From Paenibacillus sp. 32352 (GTDB lineage Bacteria > Bacillota > Bacilli > Paenibacillales > NBRC-103111): a stretch of 64,000 nucleotides of DNA. The stretch lies in the NCBI RefSeq assembly GCF_002042965.1, contig NZ_MZNT01000005.1, positions 401,287 to 465,286 of the forward strand, in the 5' to 3' direction. Positions 1 through 8,712 of the stretch are shown here, one piece after another. The notes under the pieces were generated by a model. That model had not been told where the DNA came from. It did not search any database and saw nothing but the letters and a program-made list of their open reading frames with translations. The position numbers and the translations under genes are program-made. Each line of letters begins with the position of its first letter. The first letter of the stretch is position 1.

Positions 1-481
1 CCGAGCCGCCGCATTCTGCGCCAATGACCAGATCGCTCAGGTTCATCTCGACGATTACCGTTTCCCGCTCCAGCTGCGTATGCAGCTGTTTAACCGCGTT
101 CTTGCCGTCCTCGATCGTCTTCATCGTGCCGCCGTGCTCCTGGATCAGCATCCATGCAGCCGGCTTGCCTTCCTTCAGCGCGATCTCGGCCAAGCTCTTA
201 GCCTGCAAATATTCGCAGCCAAGTCCGACGGTCAACACTGCGCCTACGTTCGGATGCCGAATCAGCGCAATCATCATCCTTAGCGCGTACTCGTTGTCCG
301 TACAGCCGGCGAAGCCTACGACATCGACGTCGATGTCGGAATGTTTGAAGTGGCTGCCGATCTCCTTGGCGACGAAGGAAGAGCATTCCACCGTGTACAT
401 CACCAGCACTTTATTTCGAATCCCTTTGGAGCCGTTTTTGCGAAGATAGCCCTTCCAGGAAGGAAACGAATCTTCTGCCAC
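1..481 (-). CDS. UxaA-family dehydratase, large C-terminal half (partial)
   Basis: Only about the first 160 codons are in the window; the gene runs off the left edge. Read from GTG at 481 it contains the segments K-G-Y-L-R-x-N-G-S-K-G-I-R-N, T-V-E-C-S, G-F-A-G-C-T-D-N and, at the window edge, G-A-E-C-G-G-S. These mark the large domain of the altronate/galactarate dehydratase family, which dehydrates sugar acids using an iron centre. The GTG start is preferred because GAGGTGG (487-493) lies five bases upstream; an in-frame ATG at 505 has no such site. The small SAF half is encoded separately just upstream (529-870), so this looks like a split two-subunit enzyme. The exact substrate cannot be read from the sequence. 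Confidence 0.8.
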   Translation of the reverse strand, partial: MAEDSFPSWKGYLRKNGSKGIRNKVLVMYTVECSSFVAKEIGSHFKHSDIDVDVVGFAGCTDNEYALRMMIALIRHPNVGAVLTVGLGCEYLQAKSLAEIALKEGKPAAWMLIQEHGGTMKTIEDGKNAVKQLHTQLERETVIVEMNLSDLVIGAECGGS

Positions 482-528
482 CGTGACCACCTCATTCCAT
501 AACATTTAACACACGGGATAAGAATTGC

Positions 529-870
529 CTAGCGATACTCCATATCCGTAGGTGCTCCTGACTCGATATCAAGAGTAGAGGAGCGCGTATCGTGGAAGCT
601 TTTGCAATTATGCAGATGCACCCATTCTCCGGCCTGAATATCGCGAGTGGCGAGCCCAATGGCAACCCCATATTTTATGACCGCTTCGCCTTCGCCAATA
701 TGGCGCTGCGCCAGCTTATGTCCTTGCTTGACCGGCTCCCCGGCGAATCCGATGGCGGTTCCCCCGGGTCCGTAAACGGCTATCTCCCCCGGCTCCAGAT
801 CGGATAAAGCGACGCTTACGTTATCGTCCGGATGGATATGAAAGCTGGCTTGACGGAACTTGTCGCTCAT
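529..870 (-). CDS. UxaA-family dehydratase, small SAF-domain subunit
   Basis: A 113-residue protein with the short beta-rich SAF fold found at the N-terminus of altronate dehydratases. Visible features are an N-terminal I-H-P-D-D-N-V-S-V-A segment, a central A-Q-R-H-I-x-x-G-E motif, and Y-G-V-A-I-G-L-A-T-R-D-I-Q-A-G-E-W-V-H-L-H-N near residues 65-90. In full-length family members this domain is fused to the large domain; here the next gene downstream supplies the large half after a gap of about 47 bases. The two presumably form one enzyme that dehydrates a sugar acid, in an operon with the RraA-like gene 23 bases upstream. Confidence 0.8.
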   Translation of the reverse strand: MSDKFRQASFHIHPDDNVSVALSDLEPGEIAVYGPGGTAIGFAGEPVKQGHKLAQRHIGEGEAVIKYGVAIGLATRDIQAGEWVHLHNCKSFHDTRSSTLDIESGAPTDMEYR

Positions 871-893
871 CCTGCTATCCCTCGCTTCCCGGA

Positions 894-1565
894 TTATAAA
901 ATCCCGTATTTGGCAAATGCTGCTGTACTAGACAATCCCGCTTCGATTTCCTTGCGCACCAGCTTCTCTCCTCTCGCCTTCTCAAGAGACCGTTCGATTA
1001 CCTCGGCCTCCAGCTCCGCCGGAATGACGACGACGCCATCGAGATCGGCAAAGATCAGATCACCGGGCTGGATCCAGACCCCGCTGATTTCGATAGGGCA
1101 GCGGTAATCGACAACCTTGGTGCGTACCGAGGAATCCTGAGCGAATCGTCCCCGCGAGAATACGGGCCAGTTCTGTTCCAGCACCTTCGGCGTGTCCCGG
1201 TGATAGCCGTTCACGATGGCTCCCGCCGCACCGCGGGTCTTGGCCGTCGCGGTCAGTATCTCTCCCCAATACGCGCAGCGCATGTCCCCGCCGCTTGCAA
1301 TGTACACATCTCCCGGCTCCAGCTGATCCAGCGCTTCGGTCAATAACCCGAAGGGCTTCTCCTGCCTGCCGTACACGTCAATCATGACGGCCGGCATGGC
1401 GCGTCCCGCCAACACCATATGCTCTTTCATCGGCTGAATCGCCGGAGCAAGAATTTGATGATATTTGCCTAAATCATCCAAAATATCTCCGATAACCGGT
1501 GTATACAGCTCCCGTTTCATCAATTTGAATAATTCCAGGTCGTTCTTCGCTATGCTCATTTGCAA
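894..1565 (-). CDS. RraA-like / HMG aldolase-fold protein
   Basis: A 223-residue protein of the RraA/4-hydroxy-4-methyl-2-oxoglutarate aldolase family. The family core is clear: [12 protein letters not shown] near the N-terminus, a G-D-V-Y-I-A-S-G-G region, the [13 protein letters not shown] signature (residues about 112-124), and the metal-site region [15 protein letters not shown]. Despite the historic name (regulator of RNase E), stand-alone members next to sugar-acid dehydratases are more likely lyases or decarboxylases in catabolism, and that is the inference here. It heads the operon with the split UxaA pair and is divergent from the AraC regulator at 1677, the obvious candidate regulator. 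Confidence 0.8.
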   Translation of the reverse strand: MQMSIAKNDLELFKLMKRELYTPVIGDILDDLGKYHQILAPAIQPMKEHMVLAGRAMPAVMIDVYGRQEKPFGLLTEALDQLEPGDVYIASGGDMRCAYWGEILTATAKTRGAAGAIVNGYHRDTPKVLEQNWPVFSRGRFAQDSSVRTKVVDYRCPIEISGVWIQPGDLIFADLDGVVVIPAELEAEVIERSLEKARGEKLVRKEIEAGLSSTAAFAKYGIL

Positions 1566-1649
1566 GATCCTCCGCAGAGATTCATAGTGGTGCTTTTATT
1601 TTTATTATATGGGTGGTACGATGGGATTACATCGCCAATAATTAACTGA

Positions 1650-1666
1650 AAATATATAAAAATTGA
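1650..1666. repeat. 17-nt direct repeat, copy 1
   Basis: The sequence AAATATATAAAAATTGA occurs here, just upstream of the AraC gene, and identically at 2718-2734 downstream of it, in the same orientation. The role is unknown; see the findings. Confidence 0.6.
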
Positions 1667-1676
1667 GGTCTTTTTT

Positions 1677-2558
1677 ATGAGCTCCACGAACAATATTATC
1701 AATGACATTATCAGCCCGAGCTCTGTCCATCTCCTTCATCTGCCGGATCCTCAGAGCCAGCGGCTTCCTTTTCGCATCGTCGCTTGCGGGCATTATCATT
1801 GCCTGCCGGGGTACAGGGTCCAAAGGCAGGGGCTCAACTACCGGATTCTGATTTTAACGCTGGCAGGCCGAGGTACAGTGACGTTCCGCGGACAAAAGTT
1901 CCAGGTGACGGAAGGTCATGCTTTTTTGCTCGATTGCAATGAGCCTCATATTTATGAATGTGTCGGGGATAGCTGGGAGATCAAATGGGTCCGGTTTGAG
2001 GAATCGGCAGGAATTCACTACGAAGCGCTCATCAATGAGGGCAAGTTTCAGACGATTGCATTACAAAAGCCCGGTTCCGTTGAGGCCCATATGGATACGG
2101 TGCTGAAGCAGGTCAACCGCAATGCGCCTACGGCTGACCTTAAGATGGCCGAAGCGCTGTGCGGAGCGCTGACCGCTCTGAGCGAGGAGAAATATACTCA
2201 CGATACCCTGAAGCTGTCCAGCACTTCGGCCAAAGCGATCGCCGAAACGATAACGTATATGGACCTTCATTATAACGAGGATGTATCGGTTCATGACATG
2301 GCCGCAAGGAATCATTTGACCACCTACGCCTTCATCCGGACCTTCAAGCGCCAGACGGGACTCACTCCGTATGAATATTTGCTGAAATTGAGGATTGCTA
2401 AGGCACGCATGCTGCTTGTGCAGACGGATGACCCTGTTCATGAAATATCCGAGCAGGTCGGGTTTAATAACGTCAACAATTTTATTCGCAAATTCAAGCT
2501 GCTCACGAAAACGACGCCGCTGAAATACCGGCAGCAAAATGCGGATTTATTTTATTGA
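1677..2558 (+). CDS. AraC-family regulator with cupin sensor
   Basis: A 293-residue cytosolic regulator. Residues about 40-120 form an AraC-type cupin ligand domain (the R-I-L-I-L-T-L-A-G-R-G region followed by G-H-A-F-L-L-D-C-N-E-P-H). Residues about 190-290 carry the double helix-turn-helix (H-D-M-A-A-R-N-H-L-T-T-Y-A-F-I-R-T-F-K-R; G-F-N-N-V-N-N-F-I-R-K-F-K). The start follows GAGGTC by seven bases. It is divergent from the RraA/UxaA operon over a 111-bp gap, so it probably controls that sugar-acid operon in response to a small ligand. A hairpin follows the stop codon. Confidence 0.88.
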   Translation: MSSTNNIINDIISPSSVHLLHLPDPQSQRLPFRIVACGHYHCLPGYRVQRQGLNYRILILTLAGRGTVTFRGQKFQVTEGHAFLLDCNEPHIYECVGDSWEIKWVRFEESAGIHYEALINEGKFQTIALQKPGSVEAHMDTVLKQVNRNAPTADLKMAEALCGALTALSEEKYTHDTLKLSSTSAKAIAETITYMDLHYNEDVSVHDMAARNHLTTYAFIRTFKRQTGLTPYEYLLKLRIAKARMLLVQTDDPVHEISEQVGFNNVNNFIRKFKLLTKTTPLKYRQQNADLFY

Positions 2559-2581
2559 ACTGCATAGTCAGGAAGTAAAAC

Positions 2582-2608
2582 GGGCTTCGCCGTGTTATGG
2601 CGAAGCCC
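2582..2608 (+). terminator. Hairpin downstream of the AraC gene
   Basis: A perfect 10-bp stem (GGGCTTCGCC / GGCGAAGCCC) with a 7-nt loop lies 24 bases after the stop codon. The T-tract that follows is weak (ATTTAGG), so termination may be partial. Confidence 0.6.
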
Positions 2609-2717
2609 ATTTAGGTTGACGCGGTATTACAGCTCGAGTACGGCCTAAGATGCAGCAGGAATGATATGCTGCCGTCTTTTTACCGGAGAGGATATGTCCT
2701 TTCATCGTCAAGCCAGT

Positions 2718-2734
2718 AAATATATAAAAATTGA
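2718..2734. repeat. 17-nt direct repeat, copy 2
   Basis: Second identical copy of AAATATATAAAAATTGA, 1068 bp from the copy at 1650, so the pair brackets the AraC gene. Confidence 0.6.
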
Positions 2735-2764
2735 TGAAGGATACCTTATAAAGGGGTTCTTCTG

Positions 2765-3841
2765 CTATGATACCGCTTCGTTATGATGTCCTCTATGAAG
2801 CGGCTTCCTGCCATAGGTCATAAACCGCCATACTTTCTCTAACGGTCCCATCGGAAAAAATTGAAACCAAACCACGCTATACAAGATTTGAATCGTAAAC
2901 GTTAGTACCGAAATGATAACAATATGAACGGGAGATACCGTCTCTAGATTCATGAGAGAGATGATCGCTAATCCTATAAAGCTTTGAGCCCAATAATTCG
3001 TCAATGCCATTTGACCCACACGGGCAATAGGCCGAAAATATTTCGCGATCCTATCATGCTGTAACAGCTGAAATAAGCTCGCTAAGTAAAAGTACGCTGC
3101 CGGTATGGCGCCTAAAGCTATGATATTGTCCATATGCGGATCATGCCCTTGTGACGCGTACCATGTCCAGATGGAGATTCCGATAAAGCATGGCAGTGAG
3201 ACCAGCCGGACGGTTCGCATTTGCTTTGAGAAATCATTCGGACGGCTGATCCACCCTGCTTTTGCTGCCAGAAAGCCTGATAGAAACATTATGAAAATGG
3301 CTGCGGCATCATTCCCGGCAAATGCAGTCACTTGCGAGAATCCCCTTATTTCGGGCGAAAAAATGTCTAGCAAGAGGGAAATGATATGAATAAAGATTAA
3401 CGCACCAAGCGATTTGGCTGTAGTTGAAGCTTTGACCCGATAAAACGGGATCAGAAGAAAGCCGATAACGGCATAAACAGCAAGGATAGAGCCCCAAAAA
3501 AACAAAAAGTGGATGATGCCAAGAAGAAATAGTGCCAGCAGACGTCTGGCAAAACGCAAACGAGGCTTATCCCCGCGGCTTTCGGCACGGGAAGCGAAAA
3601 TATAAAAGCCTGCGCCGAATAAAAAAGAAAACATGGAAAAAAACTTTTTTTCTACAAAAATATCAATCAGGGAACTAATTATACCATTAAGACCGGTATA
3701 ATCAGGCATTGGGGTCCCTTCAACTATAACATTATATGCCCCGGCGTTGATAAACAAAATGCCAAACAAAGCCAGACCTCGGATCATATCTAAGGCGGCG
3801 ATTCTTTCTTGTTCAGTGACGGATGGATTCACAGTGTTCAC
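2765..3841 (-). CDS. DUF418-domain membrane protein
   Basis: A 358-residue polytopic inner-membrane protein. The N-terminus R-I-A-A-L-D-M-I-R-G-L-A-L-F-G-I-L-F-I-N is the hallmark of the DUF418/YeiB-type family (acyltransferase-3-like fold), and the C-terminal third holds the DUF418 region ending near F-F-P-M-G-P-L-E-K-V-W-R. About nine hydrophobic segments are visible. The start is GTG at 3841, preceded by GGGAG at nine bases. The molecular function is not established; related proteins are assumed to modify or export cell-envelope molecules. No operon partner is evident: the histidine kinase gene upstream is 118 bp away. Confidence 0.8.
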   Translation of the reverse strand: MNTVNPSVTEQERIAALDMIRGLALFGILFINAGAYNVIVEGTPMPDYTGLNGIISSLIDIFVEKKFFSMFSFLFGAGFYIFASRAESRGDKPRLRFARRLLALFLLGIIHFLFFWGSILAVYAVIGFLLIPFYRVKASTTAKSLGALIFIHIISLLLDIFSPEIRGFSQVTAFAGNDAAAIFIMFLSGFLAAKAGWISRPNDFSKQMRTVRLVSLPCFIGISIWTWYASQGHDPHMDNIIALGAIPAAYFYLASLFQLLQHDRIAKYFRPIARVGQMALTNYWAQSFIGLAIISLMNLETVSPVHIVIISVLTFTIQILYSVVWFQFFPMGPLEKVWRFMTYGRKPLHRGHHNEAVS

Positions 3842-3959
3842 AGGTAACTACTCCCTTATTTCAATCTCCTGAGTAGTATATCCGCCCAACCTTTCACCAT
3901 GTTAATCTAATGCTTACATGAACCTTAAAAGTTTTTCCGCTGTCTCGAAAGATCCCATG

Positions 3960-6356
3960 CTATTGATATACGAACCCCGAAGATGAAGCTTCAGCATTTG
4001 GCGAAGACATATAGAGCGGCAGCATGATTTCTACAACCGTCCCCTCACTGCTGCTTCCTATATTCATCGTACCCCCGTGGGCTTCTACGATTCGGTGGGA
4101 GATCATTAGTCCCAGTCCCGTACCCTTTTCCTTGGTCGTAAAAAACGGCTCGCCTACCTTTTGTATAATCTCGGACGAGATACCGTGACCTTCATCCTTG
4201 ACCTGCACACGCAGTGCATTTGCATTGCCCAAGGCAACGTCTACGTACACATTACCGCCCTTAGGCATAGCCTCAATCGCATTTTTCAGCAGATTTACAA
4301 AAAGCTGCTTTAACTGATTTTCCTCGCATAAGATGGGAGGAAGTTCCGACTCGAATCGGGTTATGATCTGCACTCCTGTAAGAATCGCCTGAGTCTCCAG
4401 AATAGATACAACGCTGGTGATAATGTGCGCAATATCTTTGAGACTGAAATGGCTTAGGTGTGGTTTGGCAAGCGACATAAACTCGGTAACGATAAAGTTA
4501 ATCCGGTCCAATTCACTTTCCATAATGTCAATATAAGGAATGTTTTTCTCCTGATACCTTGTCTTCAACAGCTGCGTGAAGCCCTTCAAGCAAGTCAGGG
4601 GATTTCTGATTTCATGAGCGACGCCGGCTGCAAGCTGACCGATCACGGACAGCTTCTCGGATCTCCTCAACAGCTCCTCCGCGCCCTTTCTTTCGCTGAT
4701 ATCCCTTATGGAGCCTATCAGACGAACTCTCTGCTCCTCCAATTCCCGGATGATTTGCCCGTTGCACTCCACCCATAAGTAATTGCCGTCGGGCTGCTTT
4801 ATCCGGTACTCCAACCGAATCGGCTGTTCCATCTGAGCTTGGTCGAACAATGCGGCTTGTACAGCCGCTCTATCCTCCGGGTGAACGAGGGACAGTAAAT
4901 CCGCATCGGTCACCGGCGGACGTTGAAAAAATTCATTTACGCGTTCGGACCATAAGAACCGCTTTTCCTCTACGGACCATTCGAAGATAGCGTCCATGGC
5001 TGCCTTGGAGACGGCCTCCAGCATATGGTTCGTTTTGCGAAGCTGAGCGAGAAGGTCTTCTTTTTCCCATGCGGTTGCCAGTCGGTGCATCGAATAGGTG
5101 ATCGTATCGCTTTTGAAATAAGACCAGCTTTCATCAATCGGATGGAGCATAGCCATAACTCCCCAATCCCGTTCATTAGGAATTACCGGATGGATCGATA
5201 TGATATTACCGGGATCATCGAGCAATTCCTTAGGTATGCAATGAAGCGGAGGAAATTCCATTGGAGAGCACACAATTTCATCTGTCGGAACAGCTATATC
5301 GTCCTTCGTATAATAGTGCTTGACATACATTCTTCCGCGCTCTGAGGGCTCATTGAACCACTGGCCGTAGCATCCCCATATACATTGTAAAGAGTGCATC
5401 CATGACAAGTTGTTCAGCTTCGTAGCATCCCGATAAGATAAGTAATGGATAGTCCGGTTGGCGGACATGCTTTGGTTCAATAGCTGATAGGAGTGAAACA
5501 GCTTTCCTTGATCTCCGGACCCGTTCGCATTCTCATGACTGCAGCCGCACGATCCTCTCGGGAGAAGGGTCATCTGCATACGGATATGCTCTGTCTGCAT
5601 CAATCCCGTTGCCATCCCCTCTTCCAGCAGATCCATAGAACGTTTCGCCGTATCCGCCAACGGCGGCTTGACGGTAGAAACGGCAGGCTCCGTATGCTCT
5701 GCCAAGGGATTATAGTCATAACCCATTACCGCAATATCCTCGGGAATTCGGTAGCCTTCCTTTTTGAGCCTATCGATTAGAGCTATAGCCGTTATATCAT
5801 TATTGGAAACGACAGCCGTACAATCAAGCTCCCCATTCACAATCATATCGGCCACATGGTACCCTCCCGATTGAGCATCGTTTCCAATGACGACCAGCAA
5901 GTTGGGATCCAACGGAATTCCAAGCCGTTCGGAAGCGTTTACATAGCCGGAGTATCGTTTTTTTGTGGACAGGTTCATCATATTGCCGACAAAAGCGATC
6001 CGACGATGCCCATGCTGAAACAGATGCTCTATGGCAAGCTCCATCCCTTCCTCATTGGCAAAATGGATGCTGGGATAATGCACGGAATGGTGGTTAATTC
6101 CTACAATCGGCCGGTTCAGCCGTTTAAGCTCATTGACAATGTTTTCGTTCAAGCTGTAATCGAAAACAATCCATGCGGCCGCATGTACAGTAGCCAACGG
6201 GATGGAGTAATCACTATTCGTTTTTGGAGTTTTCATTACGAGAAGTCTATACCCGCGCTCGATGACGATCCGATTTAGTTCGTATAAAAATCCTCCGTAT
6301 AAGCTTCCATCCAAATAAGGGGTAATCACCCCGATAAAACGGCTTAAGCTCATCAT
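3960..6356 (-). CDS. Cytosolic histidine kinase with LacI-type ligand-binding sensor and PAS domain
   Basis: A 798-residue protein with an unusual domain order. Residues 5-250 are a type-1 periplasmic-binding fold as in LacI/GalR regulators (F-I-G-V-I-T-P-Y-L-D-G at the start; G-H-R-R-I-A-F-V-G near 115; D-I-A-V-M-G-Y-D-Y-N near 207), but there is no DNA-binding headpiece, no signal peptide and no transmembrane segment. Residues about 290-440 are of unknown type. A PAS domain spans 450-555. HisKA follows with the phospho-acceptor His581 in H-E-I-R-N-P-L, then HATPase (G-T-G-L-G-L box near the C-terminus). It should therefore sense a cytoplasmic sugar-like ligand and autophosphorylate. No response regulator is adjacent, so it is an orphan kinase here. 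GGGAG precedes the start. Confidence 0.85.
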   Translation of the reverse strand: MMSLSRFIGVITPYLDGSLYGGFLYELNRIVIERGYRLLVMKTPKTNSDYSIPLATVHAAAWIVFDYSLNENIVNELKRLNRPIVGINHHSVHYPSIHFANEEGMELAIEHLFQHGHRRIAFVGNMMNLSTKKRYSGYVNASERLGIPLDPNLLVVIGNDAQSGGYHVADMIVNGELDCTAVVSNNDITAIALIDRLKKEGYRIPEDIAVMGYDYNPLAEHTEPAVSTVKPPLADTAKRSMDLLEEGMATGLMQTEHIRMQMTLLPRGSCGCSHENANGSGDQGKLFHSYQLLNQSMSANRTIHYLSYRDATKLNNLSWMHSLQCIWGCYGQWFNEPSERGRMYVKHYYTKDDIAVPTDEIVCSPMEFPPLHCIPKELLDDPGNIISIHPVIPNERDWGVMAMLHPIDESWSYFKSDTITYSMHRLATAWEKEDLLAQLRKTNHMLEAVSKAAMDAIFEWSVEEKRFLWSERVNEFFQRPPVTDADLLSLVHPEDRAAVQAALFDQAQMEQPIRLEYRIKQPDGNYLWVECNGQIIRELEEQRVRLIGSIRDISERKGAEELLRRSEKLSVIGQLAAGVAHEIRNPLTCLKGFTQLLKTRYQEKNIPYIDIMESELDRINFIVTEFMSLAKPHLSHFSLKDIAHIITSVVSILETQAILTGVQIITRFESELPPILCEENQLKQLFVNLLKNAIEAMPKGGNVYVDVALGNANALRVQVKDEGHGISSEIIQKVGEPFFTTKEKGTGLGLMISHRIVEAHGGTMNIGSSSEGTVVEIMLPLYMSSPNAEASSSGFVYQ

Positions 6357-6573
6357 GCATTCTCCCTTATCAGATAAATTACGCTAATCTTTACATTATC
6401 GCATTGCAAGCCCTGTTCCTTGTGTAAATGCCTGATGTATCGGAGGAAGCGATTCCCAGTATATAACAATATATATGATGCAAGAGGCCCTCGTTGTCAA
6501 GACGATTTTGTGAAAAGGGGGCGGTAAAGGTCTATTTGTCACCAAATGAATTGGCAAAGCCGTAAAAAAATAA

Positions 6574-6617
6574 TAAAGCTGCCTCATCCATCAACTGATG
6601 AACAATGAGACAGCTTT
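6574..6617 (-). terminator. Terminator of the PL6 lyase gene
   Basis: On the minus strand a long stem (AAAGCTGTCTCAT paired with ATGAGGCAGCTTT) is followed within a few bases by a run of seven Ts. It lies 21 bases after the lyase stop codon. Confidence 0.75.
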
Positions 6618-6637
6618 ACCTATTTACTTCATTCTTA

Positions 6638-8500
6638 TTAAGGTGCTGCAGGCCCTACGTCTGCCGTGGTTAATGGCTTTCTTACAACGCTCGAGGTCGA
6701 ATATTCGTCCGCCCCGATATCGTTGACCGACCGCGTCTGCCCATCCATATCGTCGGTAACGTAAGGATAGGAGCCGACGGCTGCATTGATGGCGGGACTT
6801 GCGGATGTCAGCTTTTGCAGACCTCCTGATACGGCGAACAGAGGATCGATATTTTTGATTTCGGATGACGTTCTGGACACATTATCCAACGAAGCGCCAT
6901 AACCGATATTGCCTTCGAATACCGTATTCGAGGTTTTGGCTTCATTATAAAGCGGGCCTGCCGAACCCTTAGCTATATTGTTGGCAATTCGGCTGTCCAC
7001 AGGGGCGTACGTATAGCTTAAACCGACGGCAATGCTGCTGGCTTTGCTATCCACGACAGTGTTATTGGTTACTTGGACGCGATACGCTCTCCAGTGCTTG
7101 GTTAAATCCGTGCTCGTATAATTGTCGCCGTTCGGTCCCGCATCGAAATCTCCGCCGTCGATATTGATGGCTGCTTGAGTCAGCTTCTCGAAATAGTTGT
7201 TGTAGATCTTGTGATCATTGCCATATATTCGAAAACCGCCTACTCCCGCCTTAGCCCCATCGCCGAAGAAAAAGTTCCCGTAGAAGCTGTCATTATGCCC
7301 ATGCCTTGCGGTAACCTGAGCTTTGTTATTACGGAATGTATTGTAGCGTACCGTGTTGTTTTTGCTCTTCACCGAGATGACTTCCGGATCGCTGTCCAGG
7401 CTGACGAATAAATTGTATTGAATCGTATTGAACCCGTCCGACATGGACAAGCCGGATAAGCCTACGCGGATCGTTTCGCCGCCATTCTCCGTCTGCGGGT
7501 CCGCATCATGGAAGTAATTGTACTCAATCGTGTTGTATTGGGCTACCTGACCGTTCACTCCGTCGATTGAAATCATTTGGCCGAGATCATGTCTTGGACC
7601 GAATTCATTATGATCGATACGGTTATTATTGCTGCCCGCACCGTTCAGCACGATCCACTTGGTTGCCGAGGTATTGTCGGCAAGAGCCAGCTTATTGCGC
7701 GTGATACGGACATTGCTGGAAGCGGACAACGAAATGGCGGTTCCCGAATTGGTAAATTTCATTCCTTCTATCGTCATGTAGGACGAACCGCTTAGCTTGA
7801 AGCCTCCAGTGCCAGCGATAACGGCCTGCCCTTGGTTCGCTGCTTTGATTACAATAGGGCTTGATGCAGTCCCATTCTTACTGCTGATTGAAAAAGGACC
7901 CGTGTAAGTTCCGTTGGCCAGTACAATCGTGGTCCCTGCTTTTGCAGCGGTAATGGCCGCGTTCAGTTCAGCTGCATTCGTAACATTCACTACAGTCCCG
8001 CTGCCTGCGGAAGAGGAATCCCCGTAAATCTCTACCTCCGTGTAGCTGTTCCAGGCATTCACGGAGTTCCCGTGACCGATGATGCGCACATAACGGACCG
8101 GATCAACATCGGGGAAATCAAACGTCTGCAAGCCGTCGGCCAATGCACTCGTAACATTGGCTTTAATTGTTGTAAAGCTTGAATTGTTTGTAGACGTTTG
8201 GATATCAAACGTGGAAGTCCGCGTGCTGCCATTCAAAAATGCAATTTTGATATAAGCTGCTTTTTTGTTGGAGCCCAAGTCAAATTGAATCCATTGGCCA
8301 TCCCCGCTTGCCGACCAGCGTGTGTTCAAATCCCCGTCAACCGTATTCCCCGGGACATTGCCGTCATCTGCGCTAGCGCTTACTGCCGAAGCGGGGATGT
8401 TGAATTTGGCGTCCGCCGCCATCCCCGTCACAGGGAGCATAGTTATAAGGAGACCCATAATCAGGAACATGGCAGCCCATCTTTTGTTTGCAAGCTTCAT
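6638..8500 (-). CDS. Secreted PL6-family polysaccharide lyase with F5/8-type carbohydrate-binding domain
   Basis: A 620-residue exported enzyme. A signal peptide (about residues 1-29, ending A-M-A-A) is followed by a discoidin/F5-8 type C domain at about 35-158 (N-T-V-D-G-D-L-N-T-R-W-S ... V-R-Y-V-R-I-I-G-H-G). The remainder is a right-handed parallel beta-helix. The PL6 (chondroitinase B/alginate lyase) core is recognisable by I-S-V-K-S-K-N-N-T-V-R-Y-N-T-F, R-H-G-H-N-D-S-F-Y-G-N-F-F-F-G and G-F-R-I-Y-G-N-D-H-K-I-Y-N-N, which carry the Lys and Arg used for beta-elimination in this family. It probably cleaves alginate or another uronate polymer outside the cell. It stands alone with its own terminator; the upstream gap shows no clear operator. 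Confidence 0.85.
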   Translation of the reverse strand: MKLANKRWAAMFLIMGLLITMLPVTGMAADAKFNIPASAVSASADDGNVPGNTVDGDLNTRWSASGDGQWIQFDLGSNKKAAYIKIAFLNGSTRTSTFDIQTSTNNSSFTTIKANVTSALADGLQTFDFPDVDPVRYVRIIGHGNSVNAWNSYTEVEIYGDSSSAGSGTVVNVTNAAELNAAITAAKAGTTIVLANGTYTGPFSISSKNGTASSPIVIKAANQGQAVIAGTGGFKLSGSSYMTIEGMKFTNSGTAISLSASSNVRITRNKLALADNTSATKWIVLNGAGSNNNRIDHNEFGPRHDLGQMISIDGVNGQVAQYNTIEYNYFHDADPQTENGGETIRVGLSGLSMSDGFNTIQYNLFVSLDSDPEVISVKSKNNTVRYNTFRNNKAQVTARHGHNDSFYGNFFFGDGAKAGVGGFRIYGNDHKIYNNYFEKLTQAAINIDGGDFDAGPNGDNYTSTDLTKHWRAYRVQVTNNTVVDSKASSIAVGLSYTYAPVDSRIANNIAKGSAGPLYNEAKTSNTVFEGNIGYGASLDNVSRTSSEIKNIDPLFAVSGGLQKLTSASPAINAAVGSYPYVTDDMDGQTRSVNDIGADEYSTSSVVRKPLTTADVGPAAP

Positions 8501-8675
8501 AAACTCACCGTCCTTTGTTCATATCAATTCTAAAACAGGTTCATATGTTTCGCTTCATCACCTCCGTCGGACTCAATGTATCACAAAGGGAAACGGGAAA
8601 ATATAGTTAAAACTCATATAATTTGGTCCTATGCTCAGGTTTTATAAGTGTTCCTGCGGGTATGGAAGATGTCAA

Positions 8676-8702
8676 AAACACCCCGGTCATCCCGAGGTGT
8701 TT
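8676..8702 (-). terminator. Terminator of the SWIM/HEAT/MoxR/DUF5682/VWA operon
   Basis: Minus-strand hairpin AAACACCTCGGG/CCGGGGTGTTT followed by TTG, ten bases after the VWA stop codon. It marks the end of the five-gene operon. Confidence 0.75.
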
Positions 8703-8712
8703 ATCATGAATC

